The notes under the pieces were generated by a model, which saw only the letters and a list, made by a program, of their open reading frames with translations, searched no databases and was not told where the DNA came from. From Podospora comata (taxonomy: Eukaryota; Ascomycota; Sordariomycetes; Sordariales; Podosporaceae), in assembly GCA_017354895.1 (NCBI GenBank), contig CP071496.1, positions 2,604,001 through 2,668,000 on the forward strand: 64,000 nt of DNA, given 5' to 3'. This document shows, piece after piece, positions 1 through 13,689 of the stretch; position 1 is the first letter of the stretch; each line of letters begins with the position of its first letter. A program made the translations under genes and the position numbers.

Positions 1-384
1 AATGAATGGCAGTAGCATCAATGCTACCCAGAGCCTCAAACCTTCCGTCAAATTCTAGGTACCTTGTAACACAACAACAATAACAACCATCACTCCAAAC
101 TAGGTAATCTGCTCGCACCCTCATCTCTTCCTATTTCCTTGCCCGCCCCCAACGGCAAATAGAAAAAAAGAATGAGTAACAGCAACTACCCTTCCACACC
201 CACCACCACCACCACCAGGGTGACAGCCTGCGTAACCACACCTTCTTTCTCAGTCTGTGATACCAAGCCCTCCCCTCCCCGCAAAAAAAAAGAAAAAAAG
301 AACAAAAAACTTCCAGACCGACCCGGTAACACAACATTCTCGCCTCATCCCACTCATCATTGAAGCCCAACACCACCACCATCG
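1..384. other. Intergenic, 3' flank of the tyrosinase gene
   Basis: This stretch lies past the tyrosinase stop codon. It holds A-rich runs near 284-308 and a CAC-rich run near 201-220, which encodes only low-complexity peptide in any frame. No further gene is supported. Confidence 0.4.
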
Positions 385-2714
385 TCACTTCCACCGCACC
401 ACACCTCGCCTCAAACTTCTGGTCTCATTCACCCCCAAATCCTGCCTCACCTCCACAGGCCACCTCGTCATCTTCCCATTAAACACCGGAAAACTCGACA
501 AATTCGTCCGCGGCGCATACTCCATGTCCAACACCACAACCCCCAAACTCGGCACATTCCCCACCGAAACCTCCTGCCCATCCGCCTATTCCCCCCATCA
601 TCATCAGTTAGCATCTTTCTCTTCTTCCCTCACAAGTCTCCAAAAGTATAGGGTAGTTACTCACCCCCTTAATCCCAACTCCCAACTCCCTCTTCAAATA
701 CCCAACCACACTCTCCCTGTCCAAATCCTTCAAAGTCCCATTCCCAACCCTAATGTCCTGCACCGGCACGCTCTCCCTCGCCACCCCCTCACACGGCATC
801 CCCAGCAGCGTCATCCGTCCAATGCTCTCCCCCCTGATAAACAAACTCACCGTCGCCGGCAACCTCCCCGCCAGCTCCCCCCTCTCCACGCTCATCTCCA
901 CCACCCAATAATCCCTCGTCGTCCCCTTGCCCATCCGGTTCAACGGTCCCGTCTCCAGCGTCGTCGCCCCGTCATCCCCAGCCATGTCCCCGTAAAGCGC
1001 ATTCACCTTTGCCATGACCTGCTCCGCCCTCGTCTCAGCCGGGAGACTCCAATCGGGCAGTTCCGGATACGTGTACCCAAACACGCTGACATTAGCGACA
1101 GTGTTGCTCGTGTGGAACTCTAGTAGCGTGCTGTTGCCATTGGTGGTGGCGGCAGATGGAGCCCGGAAAAAAGGCTTGAGCGGGCTGTCAGCCGTGATCA
1201 CCGTGTTGGCAGGAGTTCCAAACTGCCCGCCAGACAAAGCGCTGCTTGTAAACATTGAGTTGTTGTAGTAAATTGTTTGCCACATGGCCACCAGCCTGTC
1301 GACGTTGCAGTGGTGTAGCATACTAGAGACTTGTTAGCCAACGACAACAAAAGAAAAAGGGAAAAGGGTGTAACACACAACAGCGGCTCAAAGGCCGACC
1401 AGTTAATATCGGCCATGGTCCCGTTATTGCACCCTGCACGAAGATGAATCAAGTTGTGGGCATTCTCAAAGCTCGAGCTGCTCATCCCGTCATAGGTGTT
1501 GACCCGAGTAAAGACATCATACTACGACAACTTCCCCATTAGCCGCCGACCCAACCATGCTCATCAAGCCATCTGAAGCTAGGTGCCTTACCACACTCCC
1601 TGTCAAATCCCTCGCCGCCAAAAGTAACCCCTCGTTAGACTCGTTGGCATCATTTAGCACACCCCCAGATCGAGAACATCGTATTGTCTGCGGGTAGTGC
1701 GTCAGGGCGCTATCACCAAATCCCTCTTCAACCTTTAATCGTTGAAACTTGTAAGTGTATAGCGGGTTCGGTATGACTCTTCGTCCCTCTGGTGCCTGCA
1801 CCGTCATGTTGAGCCTGGTAGCTGCTACAGGCAACGCTGGATTCATCGCCCAGTCCCAGTATGGCTGCCGCAACGACTCTGCCGCTGCCATGTACTCGGG
1901 AAGCAGATCTGGGGGGTATCTAGACGCGATGTCAACCGCGCGAGCCACCAATATTTGCTACCGAGAGAAAACATGTGAGTTTCGTGGGGGTCAAGGAATC
2001 AAGCAGGGCAAATGCAATGCCACCAACGTACCTCAAACAGAGCTACATATGGCCTATGCCAAGTTTGAAAAAGAAGTTCCTTGTATGTCACAGATCAGCA
2101 AACCACTCTTAGTACGCCCCACAATCCTAAACTGAAAGCCTCGTTGGGCATACATACACCATGAGGACAAAACCCCCTATTAGAAGGCGCCCCATCTACA
2201 TGCCCTACTCCGTTCCACGCACTGTGGGGATAACCATGAATACCTGGGCAAAAGCTGTCAGCAAGCTATTGCCGAATTTGGGAGGTTGTGATGCCGAGAC
2301 GGTGTCATGTATTACCCACCTGCTACCGCGAAGTACGATAACTCGTTCGTCTCGTTGAGCGCCTGTAATTCTGATAGGGCCAGAATGTAGAGATGCCTAC
2401 ACATTGACAAATCAGATCCCCAGACTCCCGGCTGTCAAAATTTCTGTGTCATGGTAATACCATTGTGCCCCTCCCTTTGCCCATAGCCCATTGATATTGA
2501 GTCTGGCTGGAGGTTTCCCTGTAACCTTGTCAATGCCCGTCCTGACGCCGATCACAGGAATAGGGGTCGCGGAGGCTAGCGCAGGTGACGATGAGGGTGA
2601 TGATGGGGGCGAGGACGCGGGGGTTGTCGACTGAGCCGCAGCCCATGGGAGGGCCACGGCCACCATGCAGAGTGAAGCGGTCCTCCGCATTGCTTCCAAG
2701 AGAGATACAACCAC
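385..2714 (-). CDS. Tyrosinase / polyphenol oxidase, secreted, type-3 copper
   Basis: This gene oxidises monophenols and o-diphenols to o-quinones, as in melanin or phenol metabolism. I read eight exons: 2714-2461, 2396-2320, 2243-2158, 2079-2032, 1957-1592, 1521-1379, 1322-665 and 585-385. They total 1833 nt, or 610 residues. The N-terminus is a signal peptide ending near AAAQS; the second Met (2690, MRRTAS) would give a more typical one. Copper-A histidines lie in GIHGYPH, CPHG and the TWHRPY motif. Copper-B histidines lie in the HNLIH stretch and the HHCNVDR motif, and WDW follows copper A. Exons 7-8 form the long C-terminal domain that usually shields the active site until it is removed. 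All residues expected for copper binding are present. Donors GTATGT and GTAAGG fix exons 3 and 5. The exon joins are inferred; the family call is firm. Confidence 0.92.
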
Positions 2715-5700
2715 GTCGATGACTCAGTCAGGCATGAAAATACTGCAAAAGGGAGTGGAAAGAGAAGAAGGCGGGGAGTCGGCAACTATACCGCCAAGCC
2801 CTTTCAGGAGAGAAAGCGGGCTGCCTCTTCCACTTTATCATAGTGGCGAAGAACCCGCCCTCCTGGACGACGCCAGTTCTTGTCGGGTCCGCTTCTGCAG
2901 GGAAAACTGTAACAATATCACCAACTTTGTGGTCTTGGGCACAGGACCTTCTCGCTGAATCATACATGCCATACGGATGAGTGACTCTTCCGGTGTCCGA
3001 ACTTCAGGTGGGTAGCCACGAGCAGCAGTAGTAGGGGATGTCCGATAGAGGGAAGCATGTCTGAGAATAGAAAGGCTGTGTCGATGTTTCGCCGCTGTCG
3101 TCTCTGTTTGTTGTTGTTTATGGGGTGTGTAGTGTAACCAGGCCCCGGGAGGACGGGCGTCTGCGTCCCGCGGCAATGGGGTTTTCGTAGAGGATAATTG
3201 ATCCAGAGGCTGCAGGCCTCTCGTATCGCTTTCTATGTCTTGTGCGCTTCAAAAATAACAAGCACGGCGCTGTCATCACACTCCTTCTGCTGGTTGCCGA
3301 CAGGATAAGGCCACGGCTGACCCACGAGGGCACAACACGAAAGCAGGCCGAGCGTTTCTCCCGTGGAGGTGGTGTTTGGGTAGAAGGCGGGCGGGACCTG
3401 CGGCATGGCGACATGGAAGACGGGTTATCACATCCCATGACTTCCTTGCTCTCCCCCGTCGTGTTTCCGGCGTCTTGGTATCTTGTCGTCGGGCGTCATC
3501 TGCCGTGATAGCTCCTTAGGCTGGATGGACCATGCTGACAGCGTGGGGGTGACGGCAACAAAGTTTGCTTCCTGTGCCAGGCCATAGGTCCGGGCTCGGC
3601 CCGTCGTCATTGTACGTCTGTATCGATGGAAAGCCACGCCATGATGGGTAAGGGAATGACTAAATTTAAAAACAAGAAAAATAAGAGAAGACACGGGGCC
3701 CTACGAAGGCCTTTGCAGATGCCGTGTGCTAGCCCAACTCCCCGACAATGCCAGGAAAGCGTGAGTGTGGCTTGCTCCTTCCCAAGTTCTTCAACAGTCT
3801 AGGCTGAAGCGGAGTCGGGAATGGAAGGAGCACATCAGCTCTCTCATCAGCCTCTCATGAGAGTCAGTCACCAACGGCGAAACCCGCTGAGACCGAACAG
3901 TCCATCCTCCCCAGTTCGCTACCTATGTCTGAAATGTTTTACACAACACCTCGGTCTTCTCCCAGCAACGACACCGCCCATTATGCGAACATAGTGACAC
4001 AATACTCGCTGTGTGTCTCTGTGGGACCTGTATCTACCTCACCTTGGCACTGAACTTTCCTTCCTCATGAAGAACCGAAGTCAAAATCCTAGTTAGCCGC
4101 CTTAAACCCAAGGCCAAGAAACAAAAAAAGGGGCCCCAAAGTTGCCCCGCCATTTGGTTGTCGTCGAGCAGCAGCTCCCCCCCCCTTCCCCCTATCTGCC
4201 CCTCCCTTCCCGCAACGCGGGGAAGTCCTAGCTCTCCCGCTTTGGCATCCGCGCCTAGCTCGAGGGTTCAATGTCAGGGAAAAAATATACCTACCCCTGT
4301 GCCTTTAATTGCCCAATGCACTTGCAAATGTACTGTGATTTTTGGGCCGAAAACGCGTGGGTTTAGCTGCTTGTGGTGAATACAACATTCGGAGTGTTGA
4401 TGCCTACCGGGGGTGGACAGAGAGGGAGGGGGCTCGCCTCAAGGTATACAGATACGTGGTCTGTGACAGCCGGATATCTTCTGTATCTATCTACCGACCA
4501 AGTTAATCTGTTGTTGACTTCCGGGACTGGGACAAATTCCCCAGATCCTACAAGTTTGCGCAGCACCGAGTAGTCCCAAGGCGTGGTACTTTTGAGGGGG
4601 AGCAAGAAGGGTGTTTGTCACCTTTGAACTGGAGTGACTTGCCATGCGGGGTCGAGAAAGAGATCGGGCTGCCATACAATCAATTCCCATGTGATTGATA
4701 TTGAATGAGGGGCTCATGGGCGTGTCCGGTGTCAAAAAGACTCCTCTGGTAAGCATGAGTCCATAGCCCTCCCTCGCCGTGTTCGGTGCCGACCATCCGA
4801 GTCCAAAACCGACTGCCCACTTTTCATGTTGTGAAGGCGAGTGATGAACATGGATGCCGTTGTCCAACCAGGTCGAAAGCAGCGGGACCTGCAGCTTTTT
4901 TATCGTGCTGTTATATTGTATCGCCTTGGTATGAGCTGACACTCTCGGTGCAAGATAGATTGCTAATCCCGTGACACGGATCTTGGCGTCTTCCTGCCCA
5001 CCACATGCTGTGTGATGTGACCAAAGGGCATCTTGTTAAAAATAAGTTGGCATCAGGAACAACGAGGCAACAAATATTTCGAAAGTCGGAATGAGAGGCG
5101 TAAGTTGGCAGGATTGAAGTTGAGTGGGCAAAGTCCGTCCTCTTCATGCTGCAGCCCTCATAGTTGGTACAAGGGTAAAAGGGACAATCCAATAAGCGTA
5201 AGCAAGAGCAAAGAATGATGGATCAAGAAACAGGTAAAGCAATCAATTAACTTTTTACTGGCTTCCATAGCAGAAAATACCCAAATCGTGGTGATGAGAA
5301 ATGAAAAGAAATATGATATCCAAGGAAAAGTTCCCATAAAGTAACCCCTGCAAAGTGCCCTGTGCATTTATGACGCCGAGAGATGATGATCTCTATCTTG
5401 CCTTTTCCCCAGCTCTTTCCGGTAGCCAATTGTCCCAAGTGAATATCTCGCCCCGAAAACGCCAGCTGCCTTGATGTGCCTGCGTATGCCTCTTTATCCC
5501 ATACCAGGGGAGGCTTCCTCTGCGCCAACTTCCGTCCCAACAACAAAGTATCCAGCAGAGGCAGTAGTAATGGTATATCCCTGTTCATAGCCCCTCAAAA
5601 TAGCGATAAAAAAGAAACATGCTGTGCTCCGTCTGACAAAAAGAGACGGGAGAAACTGCGGGCACCTTGGCCCGGTTGAACTCGGCGGATGCCCGCATCC

Positions 5701-5734
5701 TTGACGCTGTGTTGTGTGGGTAGTGCCGTGTACC
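2715..5734. other. Intergenic region between tyrosinase and aldolase genes
   Basis: About 3 kb lie between the tyrosinase start and the 3' end of the aldolase gene. Short open frames exist on both strands, but they show no domain, no codon bias and no consistent splice signals. The part next to 2715 should hold the tyrosinase promoter. I see no RNA gene or transposon ends here. Confidence 0.4.
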
Positions 5735-6850
5735 TTACAGCGACTTCTCCAACATGACCAGGTCTCTATATCCCTCTTTCCACTTCTTCTCCTGGGCAGC
5801 CGTTGGCTTGGGGAGAGGGCTTCTGGCGTAGCCACCATAGCCTAGCCAGCTTTGAAGACCGGATTTGACTCCGACGACTCCGCCTTGAATGGCTGTCCAG
5901 TCTCCCTGGGCAACGATCTCTTGCATTTCCTGAGCCTCGGCATGCTTGCCTTGGTTGAAGAGCTCGATCGTGCGGGTGCAGGCCTTGGGAGCGATGTTGG
6001 CAAGGCCGGCCAAGATGCCGTGGCCACCAGCCACCAAGGCCTGGATGGAAAAGTCGGCAGAACCAGCGAGGACTAGGAACTCCGGGTTCTTGGGGTCATG
6101 GGTCTTGGACATCTTCCGGGTGGCCGCAGCCACGCGGTTCAGCTTGCCAGTGTTGCCACACGTGAGCTTCACGCCCACGATGTTGTGGTGCTCGGCAAGC
6201 TGTACGATGATGTCCGAGGAGAGATCAAGCCCACCCACGGCGCCGGGGAAGTTGTAGATGATGATAGGAATGGGCGAGGCATCTGCCACGGCAGTGAAAT
6301 ACTCGATGATGGTCTCGGATGCCGGAGCAAAGAGGCTGGCATAGTACGAGGGCGGGAGCACAAGAGCATAATCGCCGCCAGCCTCCCACGCCTCCCGGCA
6401 GTACTGGATGGTCTCCCGTGTGCTTTGTGAACCGCAGCCAACAATGATGGGCATGTGGGAGAATCCCGAGTCGTTCAAGGCCTTCCGTGTGGTCGACGTA
6501 ACCAGCTGTCTCTCGGCGTGTGTGAGATGGACCGCTTCGCCGTTGGAGCCTTGAGTGGCCAGTCCTGTGACGCCCGCGCGGGCGAGTCGCACTGCATGGC
6601 GTGCGATGGTGTCCGTGTCTACATCTTCCGAGCCTTCCTCAAAGAAGCACATGGTTGGGACATAGACGCCTGGCACAAGTGGTCGGGTCATATGGAGGTC
6701 GGATGCTTCCGAAGTTGTGCTGTACGAGCTACTGAGGGGCGACTCGTGGCCTGCCATGAGGGATGAGGACCCGACAGGGCGGAAAGGGATTCTGTTGAAG
6801 CCGGCAGTGAAGCTACCACTGGGCGAGGGTGCGTCATTGTGAGGAGCCAT
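5735..6850 (-). CDS. Dihydrodipicolinate synthase-family aldolase (class I)
   Basis: This is a single-exon gene of 371 residues. It belongs to the DapA/NanA-type class I aldolases, which cleave or condense 2-keto acids through a lysine Schiff base. Visible landmarks are the GSNGE loop (residues 101-105, equivalent to GTTGE of DHDPS), the catalytic Tyr199 in IIYNFPG and Schiff-base Lys228 in GVKLTC. Residues 1-55 are a Ser/Pro-rich extension before the barrel, longer than in bacterial relatives. Fungi do not make lysine through DHDPS, so a 4-hydroxy-2-oxoglutarate or 2-keto-3-deoxy-sugar-acid aldolase (compare the LGA1/GaaC family of pectin breakdown) is more likely. The exact substrate cannot be read from the sequence. 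Confidence 0.9.
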   Translation of the reverse strand: MAPHNDAPSPSGSFTAGFNRIPFRPVGSSSLMAGHESPLSSSYSTTSEASDLHMTRPLVPGVYVPTMCFFEEGSEDVDTDTIARHAVRLARAGVTGLATQGSNGEAVHLTHAERQLVTSTTRKALNDSGFSHMPIIVGCGSQSTRETIQYCREAWEAGGDYALVLPPSYYASLFAPASETIIEYFTAVADASPIPIIIYNFPGAVGGLDLSSDIIVQLAEHHNIVGVKLTCGNTGKLNRVAAATRKMSKTHDPKNPEFLVLAGSADFSIQALVAGGHGILAGLANIAPKACTRTIELFNQGKHAEAQEMQEIVAQGDWTAIQGGVVGVKSGLQSWLGYGGYARSPLPKPTAAQEKKWKEGYRDLVMLEKSL

Positions 6851-9800
6851 TGTGGGGGCTGTGATATGATGATGGTATGACGGGGTGATATGGTTGTGAT
6901 GGTGAGCGAGGGTAGAAGAGAAGAGATGAGGGGAAGATCTTGATATGATTGTGTGTAAGGGTTGGTTGGTAGTGGCTGGGTGAAGTCTGGGAGGATGATG
7001 GAAAAGGGAAGATGGTGGTTCTTGGGGAGGAGGCTGATATATGTATGTAGAGGCTGATCGTAATGGGATCCGCTTGGTGGAGAGCTGGTCAAGGCCAAGA
7101 GAGATGAGGCAGGGAATGGGGGCCCAGTGACAGATGGCTCATGGATGGGTCGATGTCCCAGGGCGGTGATGATTATGGGCTTTCTTTTTTCTCTGACTGT
7201 CGTCTCGGACGCCTGCTGCAGAAAACGCCCAGGATACTAGCTACTTGCGAGGGCACCAGCCCCGAGGTACTGATCGTTGACCAAACCGCGCTGGATGTGA
7301 GCAAGCTGAGCCATGAAGTGACTTCGAATTGGCGGGCTATGATTTGTTGCGTAAGACCATATGGCACGCCCACTCGGCGTCGTCGACAAGGATGATGGGC
7401 TCGTCAATGGTCACTTTTCTTGGCTCGCCCGGCCATGTACCTGAGCACAGTGCGGACTGACGGGCTGCCCCCAGGAGCAAAACCTGGGGTGTTTCTGGAG
7501 CCCGGCGGTCCCAGGATCTGGAGAAGCGAATGATTTGCGGGTGTTGTGTGGGGGTTAGCTTGCCAAACCTGACCGGGTACCACTAGAGTCTCGGCAGGGA
7601 AATGGTCAGGGCATGGTCAAGGCGCTAGTCCCAGGCGGGAAATACTTCCCTTGGGCCTTGGGATAGACAGACCTCTGGCCGGCATCGATGCGGAGAATTA
7701 GTTTCCAGAACATCCATCTGTGTGCCAGTGTATGACAGGCAGTTATGCAAAGGAGCCTCTACCGCAGGACTTGATGAAAGAGAAGAGAAAGAGAGAACCC
7801 CCTTTTCCTACTTGGACGAGGTGCATCTGCCGGGCAACCACACCTTTTGTCAGCACCTATGACATCGGGTGGCGCCAGACGCCTTTAAGCCTCGTCCGGT
7901 GTCTTTTGTTGCCTCGGGTCCCGAGGGTGAGCAAGCGAGGTGAGTATGAAGAGCCAAAAGCCAGGTAAGATCCTATCCCAAAGTGCCCTGTCGACGACAT
8001 TTACACGATGTCTCTAGGCTGATCAGGTGTTCACTGCAAGATCGATTCTTGTCCTGCCAACGCGAATTGATTAGTTATGTGGCCCTGTGGTGAAATTCCA
8101 CGTATGCTGCTTGACAACGAGACCTGCTCCGAGATGTAAATCATCCCTTCAATTGAGCCCATATTTCAACGGGCACCACGGTAGCATTTCACGCGGGGAC
8201 AGCCGTGTCCTCGTGCACACTCGCTGTGTGGCATTGGCGGCAACAGGTTGCAGTGGGGACTTCTCGCTGTCCCAGATAGAGAAGAGGTTCTAGCTGTTGC
8301 TAATTGCATCTACTACGTTATGTTGGGAGCACAGCGTCTGCTGCATGGGTCAGAAATTCTGCCGAATAGATATCGACTAAGTGTTTCCCAATATCTTTTG
8401 CCGCGGTCCCGTTGCCCTTCGAGGTCCTTCATCTACAGTATCGTGGAGCACTGGGCAAAAGCTTGGTGGTGCGGTTCCTATTGGCTCGTTGACCCAGTAA
8501 TTGGCCTTGTAGTTGGTGTTACATCATGGGCCGGCCCTTTCGACCTCCCCACGGCACTGTACCTACCGGCGTCTGTCGACGACAGCGGCGGCGGTCCAAA
8601 GAGGCTCAACCACGGAACTGGTGCACAGCAACTGCCAGGTCCAAGTTTGCGATGCGCCATTCCCGGATGTGAGCCGCTCGGAAAGCCTGATTGGGAAATG
8701 GCGAGACGACGATGCTGGCGAATGTCGACTGGTTAGCAGCATCACGGCTGGCAGTCCAGCTCGAGGTCATCAGGACAGCCTTGCAGCAGCAGCAAGGGAT
8801 GCAACAAGAGGCTAATCATGCGATCTGTCTTTCGAGTGCTCAGCGATATAAACACCAGTGGCACGCTGGGGTGCAACTGTAGCCCTTTGGCTGAAGAGCA
8901 AAGCAATCGACAACTCAGCGGCCCGTCTGCACTGGGAGACCCATTCGGTCTGACCAACCCTTGGACTCGTTGCTGGCGCCAATGAGGCACAGCCAGACGA
9001 CGTCCATAGCAAATGGCGGGTGCTGCGTCTGGCTGTTTTTGGATCAATTGGGGTGCAACGACGCGCCCATGGAGGGGCAGTGAGGGGTTCTTGGAGGGAC
9101 ACCTGACACTTTTTCGACAGCGAGGTGGGCCTTCGGTCTGCATTAGAGCTGTGAGGGCAGGTGGCTGACGTTGCCTTTGGTCTTGCAAGGTCTTGGTTGG
9201 TGTCATCCTCAAATAATCGCAATGGATCGTAGTAGGAATAAACGACCTGCCGTAAGCGGGGGACAGGAAGAGGACGTATCAGGATATCCACTTTGATGGG
9301 ATGTTGTCGATGGGGAAGATGTGGGGGAAGTGGTCGGGTGGTTTTTTTTTCGGAAAAGAAGACCCCCAACTCGCCCTCCCGCGCTCTGGGCTGAAACTCC
9401 ACGTTCCAACAGCTCGGTTCTGGATCTTTGGCACTTTGCAAGGGCCATCGGTTTGGTGGGGGTCGCTCCGAAATCGCGGCGTGGGGAGTCCCGGCGGTTG
9501 TTTGTCTGTCCAATTGCTGTCTAGATGTTGGCTAGCACAAACATACCTTTTCAATTCGAAACTCGCGGAGCAAATTATTCTATTCCTCCCTTCATCAAGA
9601 CAACGTACCAGGCCGGTGTGGAAGTCAATATCAGCTTGCACTGTGGAGGTATTTCATGCAGCCAGACAGGACCCACACACAGCCGGGGTACGAGGGTACG
9701 AAGATCGCGTGACTAGGGTTGGATCGGTTTCTAAGCTGAAGCTTTGCAGAACGGGTTGCCAGGTGGGAGTGTTTGTTCCGCTGAATGTACAATTTAATAT

Positions 9801-12800
9801 CTGAAGATGGAGATATAGGCACAGAAGATCGAGGTACGATTGAGATCTGATATTGAGCTTGTGGCGGCGTTGGCTCTGGATGAGTTGACGTTCAATTGCC
9901 GTGAGGGTGAAATTCCCGGACCGGAGGTTCTGACCCCCCACGTTCGCCTAAACACTCCCTCAGACCGAAGCAGTGACCCACTGTGCCGTGGGATGGATCC
10001 ATACAGTGCGTCACTCGCACCAACTTCCAACTTCCTTCCAATTCAAGGTCGTGCAACCGCGAAGCCCTGTCATCCAGCGGCCTTCCAAGACAGGCAATCA
10101 TCATCACCAACACCTCGAGATGCAAGCCACCATTGTTGACGGTTGATCCGGCGGTCTGGGATAACGGTGTGCCTGAGACTGGATGGTCACCTGTCTCACA
10201 GGTTGTGCCCATTTTGAGCTGCAGACTTCTTCTGATGCGTTAGCATCCGATTAACCAGACTGGCTTTTACGCTGATGGTAGTCAGAATTCTGGAGCAGTA
10301 CCCCGTGATGTACCAAGTACGGAGTACCTGGAGCAAAACGCCGTGTCGTTTTGTATGTCTGTTTCTATCTTGTTCATGACGACAGGAGAAATCGAGGAAA
10401 AAGAGCGGCTTGGCCTCGCTCTCTTTTGTTACGTTTTTGTTACGCAGCCCTTCGAGCACTCCTAGATGAATCGTTCTTGTTCGCAAATACATTGGGAAAA
10501 TTCCTCCGATGGAACATGCATCAGCCCTTTTTTTGGACGTGGCGTTTCCAACTCTGGGGCTGTCAGGTTTCCCCACGATCTCACCGATCTCACCTTGCCA
10601 TGCAAGGCTCGTCATACACTGCCTGTGGCGACCCTTCGCCAACTAGAAATCAGATTGCAAGAGTTAGACGAGCTAATCAATTTCTTAGGTTGTTTCGATG
10701 GTGGCCCAGAACCACCAAGTTCAAGCTGCCGAGATGGATCGACCTTGGGTCCATTCCAAGAGACTAGAGATTGGTCTTCGCCTATCGACAAAGGCTTCCA
10801 ATCCCTCGTTGGCCGTCAACTCATAGCGTATACCCTCACTTGCGGAGTCAAAGCATCACTAGTCTTCGGCAGGCCAATGGGAGAAAAGAGCAATGTCATA
10901 CATACTTTGGTGATGGCTTGTCTGTCCACCTTGTTGCCTCGGGCACATAATATGATCGGTCTTCCCTGCCGAGACAGTCCTCCCGCTCTGCTTAGCCGTA
11001 TGCAGCTTTTTCGATCTTGGGTTGCTAGAAGGGATGGAATTGGCTGACTGGGAATCAGTCGTTCGGTCACAATGTCAGAAAGAGGCACGAGCCATGTACC
11101 GCAGCACCGCTGGGATGGAGGACGCCCCTGGGTCAAAGGAGGCATCATCCACACCTTGACGGGCCATTTCTTCACCTTTATTGGCTACGCTGACGCGGGG
11201 AATGCTCTGGGCTTGGACGTCCTCCAGCCAAAGACGTCCAAAATAACTAGAGTAGGTTGAGGCCCATGTGATGCAGGGTAGGATTCCTCAACCTCTTGGC
11301 CGCCTCTCCTCTGCAACCAAGACTCGATTCCACGTGGCAGTCTGGGTCCGGGCTGACATCTGGTGTGGCCAAAAAGTATTTGACCAGGGCGGCCCGCCTC
11401 CCTCATCCGATGGCTCAGTTTTTACACGAACCAGATCACAGAACGACGAACATCGGGAACGCCAGTATCCGACGACCACCGAGACAGGACGCCTCTTGCT
11501 ATGAGCCCTAACCCAACCCACCATCAGATGTTGTACAAGACTTCACTCGGAAAGAATTTGGACCTTGTACCACCGCCAACATAAGTATCAGCTGATATAT
11601 CGTAATCTCGGGCTACCAGCGGACTCGGGAAACACATTGTTCTTTTAGACCGAGCGAACATTCTGTCATGGGAGCAGTCATGGGAGCAGTCATGGCCGAG
11701 ACCTAGGCCAGTTGCCTCTCAGGAGAGTAATGTATCAGGCACGGAGTACGCTGGGTTTCCTTTGCCCTGTTGGGCATCGCATGAAGAATCATGGCTCAGC
11801 TTTTTCTTGAATTCTTTACGTCTTGGCATCTATTCCAGGTACGTCGTTATTGATGCTGGGCATCTGTGGCGTGCTGGTTGTTGCTCTAAGATTTTCAGAA
11901 ACACCTCTGGTCTGTCACATACAGGCTGATCTCTTCGGTTGACTGCACTTGAACCCAATTCACTTTGTCAATTCGATTTCTGCACATTACCCAACAGCTA
12001 CCCACGCCGGTCAGAGAATACATAAATGGATGACAGGTCGTCAGGCCGGACTTATGTAAGGATTGCCTAACCTGGGACGCGGCTGCACACCGAACGGGAG
12101 GCCAGTGACACGTTGTTCGGCGACGTGAGGTTTCACCATCAAGCCAGCAAAACTGCAAGTTCACCAATCCCTCTTGACAGACCTCACAAGTCTTCCCATG
12201 TCTGACAGCTGCAAGTCCTGTTGATCACTATTGCCAGCCATGCCGCGATTCTGGGGTACTGCTACAGAGCTGCACAGTGCATGTGTACGGCTGACCTTGA
12301 TCAGATCATCTTTCCAAGGAAAGTCCACCATGGCCACGCACCAATGGTGCTCCCCGAGGGTCATTGATGCAAATGCATCACACCACTAGCTCCCTTTGGC
12401 CAAGGTTATTCTATACACACACACCGGTCCGGACATAAAGAATCGGCAGGATTCACAGAGCAACGGGTGCCTAGGTATGTGGTGCCAACAATCGAGGATA
12501 CACCGCCACTCTTTACAACGCCCTCTCATGGAAGTCATCGAGTCAGGGAAGAGCAAGGACCTTTTTTTCAGCCAGCCCAAAATGCATCTGCAAAAGGAAT
12601 CTGCAGCTTGCTGTCACGGGTCGCGCAGAAATTTTGCCATTCGCATGGGAGGCTCCACCGGCGTGCAGTTTGCAGGGCGATGCAGCAAAACGCTGTCAGG
12701 ACAACCCGTCTCAACTATTCGATACATCGCAGTAGTGTCTGCTAATACGCACATTTTCACGAGGGCGGGAAAGCGGGAGCTAAACACAATCCGGAATCAC

Positions 12801-13059
12801 TTTGTCATGGCCTGCAGGAGAGGGAGGAGAGGGGGAAGAAGCGGGGGAGGGGCTTCTGTCTCGCTCGATGAGTCCCGGCTCTTTTTTTCCCACCCTCCAA
12901 TACAATGTCGTTGGCCCCCTCAGCGGGGGAGCGGCTGCGTTTTCCCAGCAATAGTAGTTTGTTGCTATTCGTATAGCTGGGCAGGAAAACTTGCTGAATC
13001 TTACCCCTGATCGGTCAGAGCACTAGGCATTTCCGCGGAGGACTACACTACTATGTGTA
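6851..13059. other. Gene-poor region, 6.2 kb
   Basis: This region has normal base composition but no supportable gene. The longest open frames (8248-8736 plus, 8812-9513 minus) overlap one another in several frames, are rich in Arg/Pro/Ser and match no domain I recognise. A short tandem unit (gggagcagtcat) is repeated near 11667-11695. The first few hundred bases should hold the aldolase promoter, since that gene starts at 6850. Non-coding transcripts cannot be excluded. Confidence 0.4.
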
Positions 13060-13689
13060 GGTTTTGTCTCTCTTGGGGTCATAGTATCACCAGCTGCCAA
13101 CAAATCTACCTAGTTGTAGTACCGTATAAACTTAAGAAATATGTCTTTTTTCCCTGGCTAAACCCGCTTTTATATATAGGACCTGTGTCAACCGAGCCAA
13201 TCAAACTACCTTCCGGGCTATTATTTTATAGATCAATATTTCACTTTTTTTTAGTATTAAACTACTACAGCTACCCACTTAATACTTTAGCTTATTACTA
13301 CTACAATACGTTTTAATGATTTTAGTACTATTACGTAGAGTTAGATATAGCTTTAAAATCAGTTAATTTTACCTTAATTTATTAAGTAGATTATTTATAT
13401 AAAATTTTATTAACAAAATGCCTTTTTAATTGATTTAAATATTAATTCCTATAGATTTGAAAGTATAATATATAATGACTAAAGTACTAAAGCTAAATAT
13501 TGTAAGCTTTTAAGCTATAGTTAAGGGAATCCCACTAAGATTAAGACTTTCACTAACTATAGTTTAAAAAGCTTTATTCCAAGAATATTTTTTGGAGCAG
13601 CTTATTTTTAATTTACTTTACACTTTAATTTGTATTGAAATAGTGAGAAAACATACAAAAACAACTACAATACCACAAATATACTATTA

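Noticed and set aside
257-1123. 288-codon plus-strand frame
   Set aside because: It is the shadow of the tyrosinase 3' exons. The peptide is His/Pro/Arg-rich low complexity, created by the G-rich coding strand opposite.
8812-9513. 233-codon open frame on the minus strand in the gene-poor region
   Set aside because: Frames of similar length overlap it on both strands, its composition is Arg/Pro/Ser-rich, and no domain or splice context supports it.
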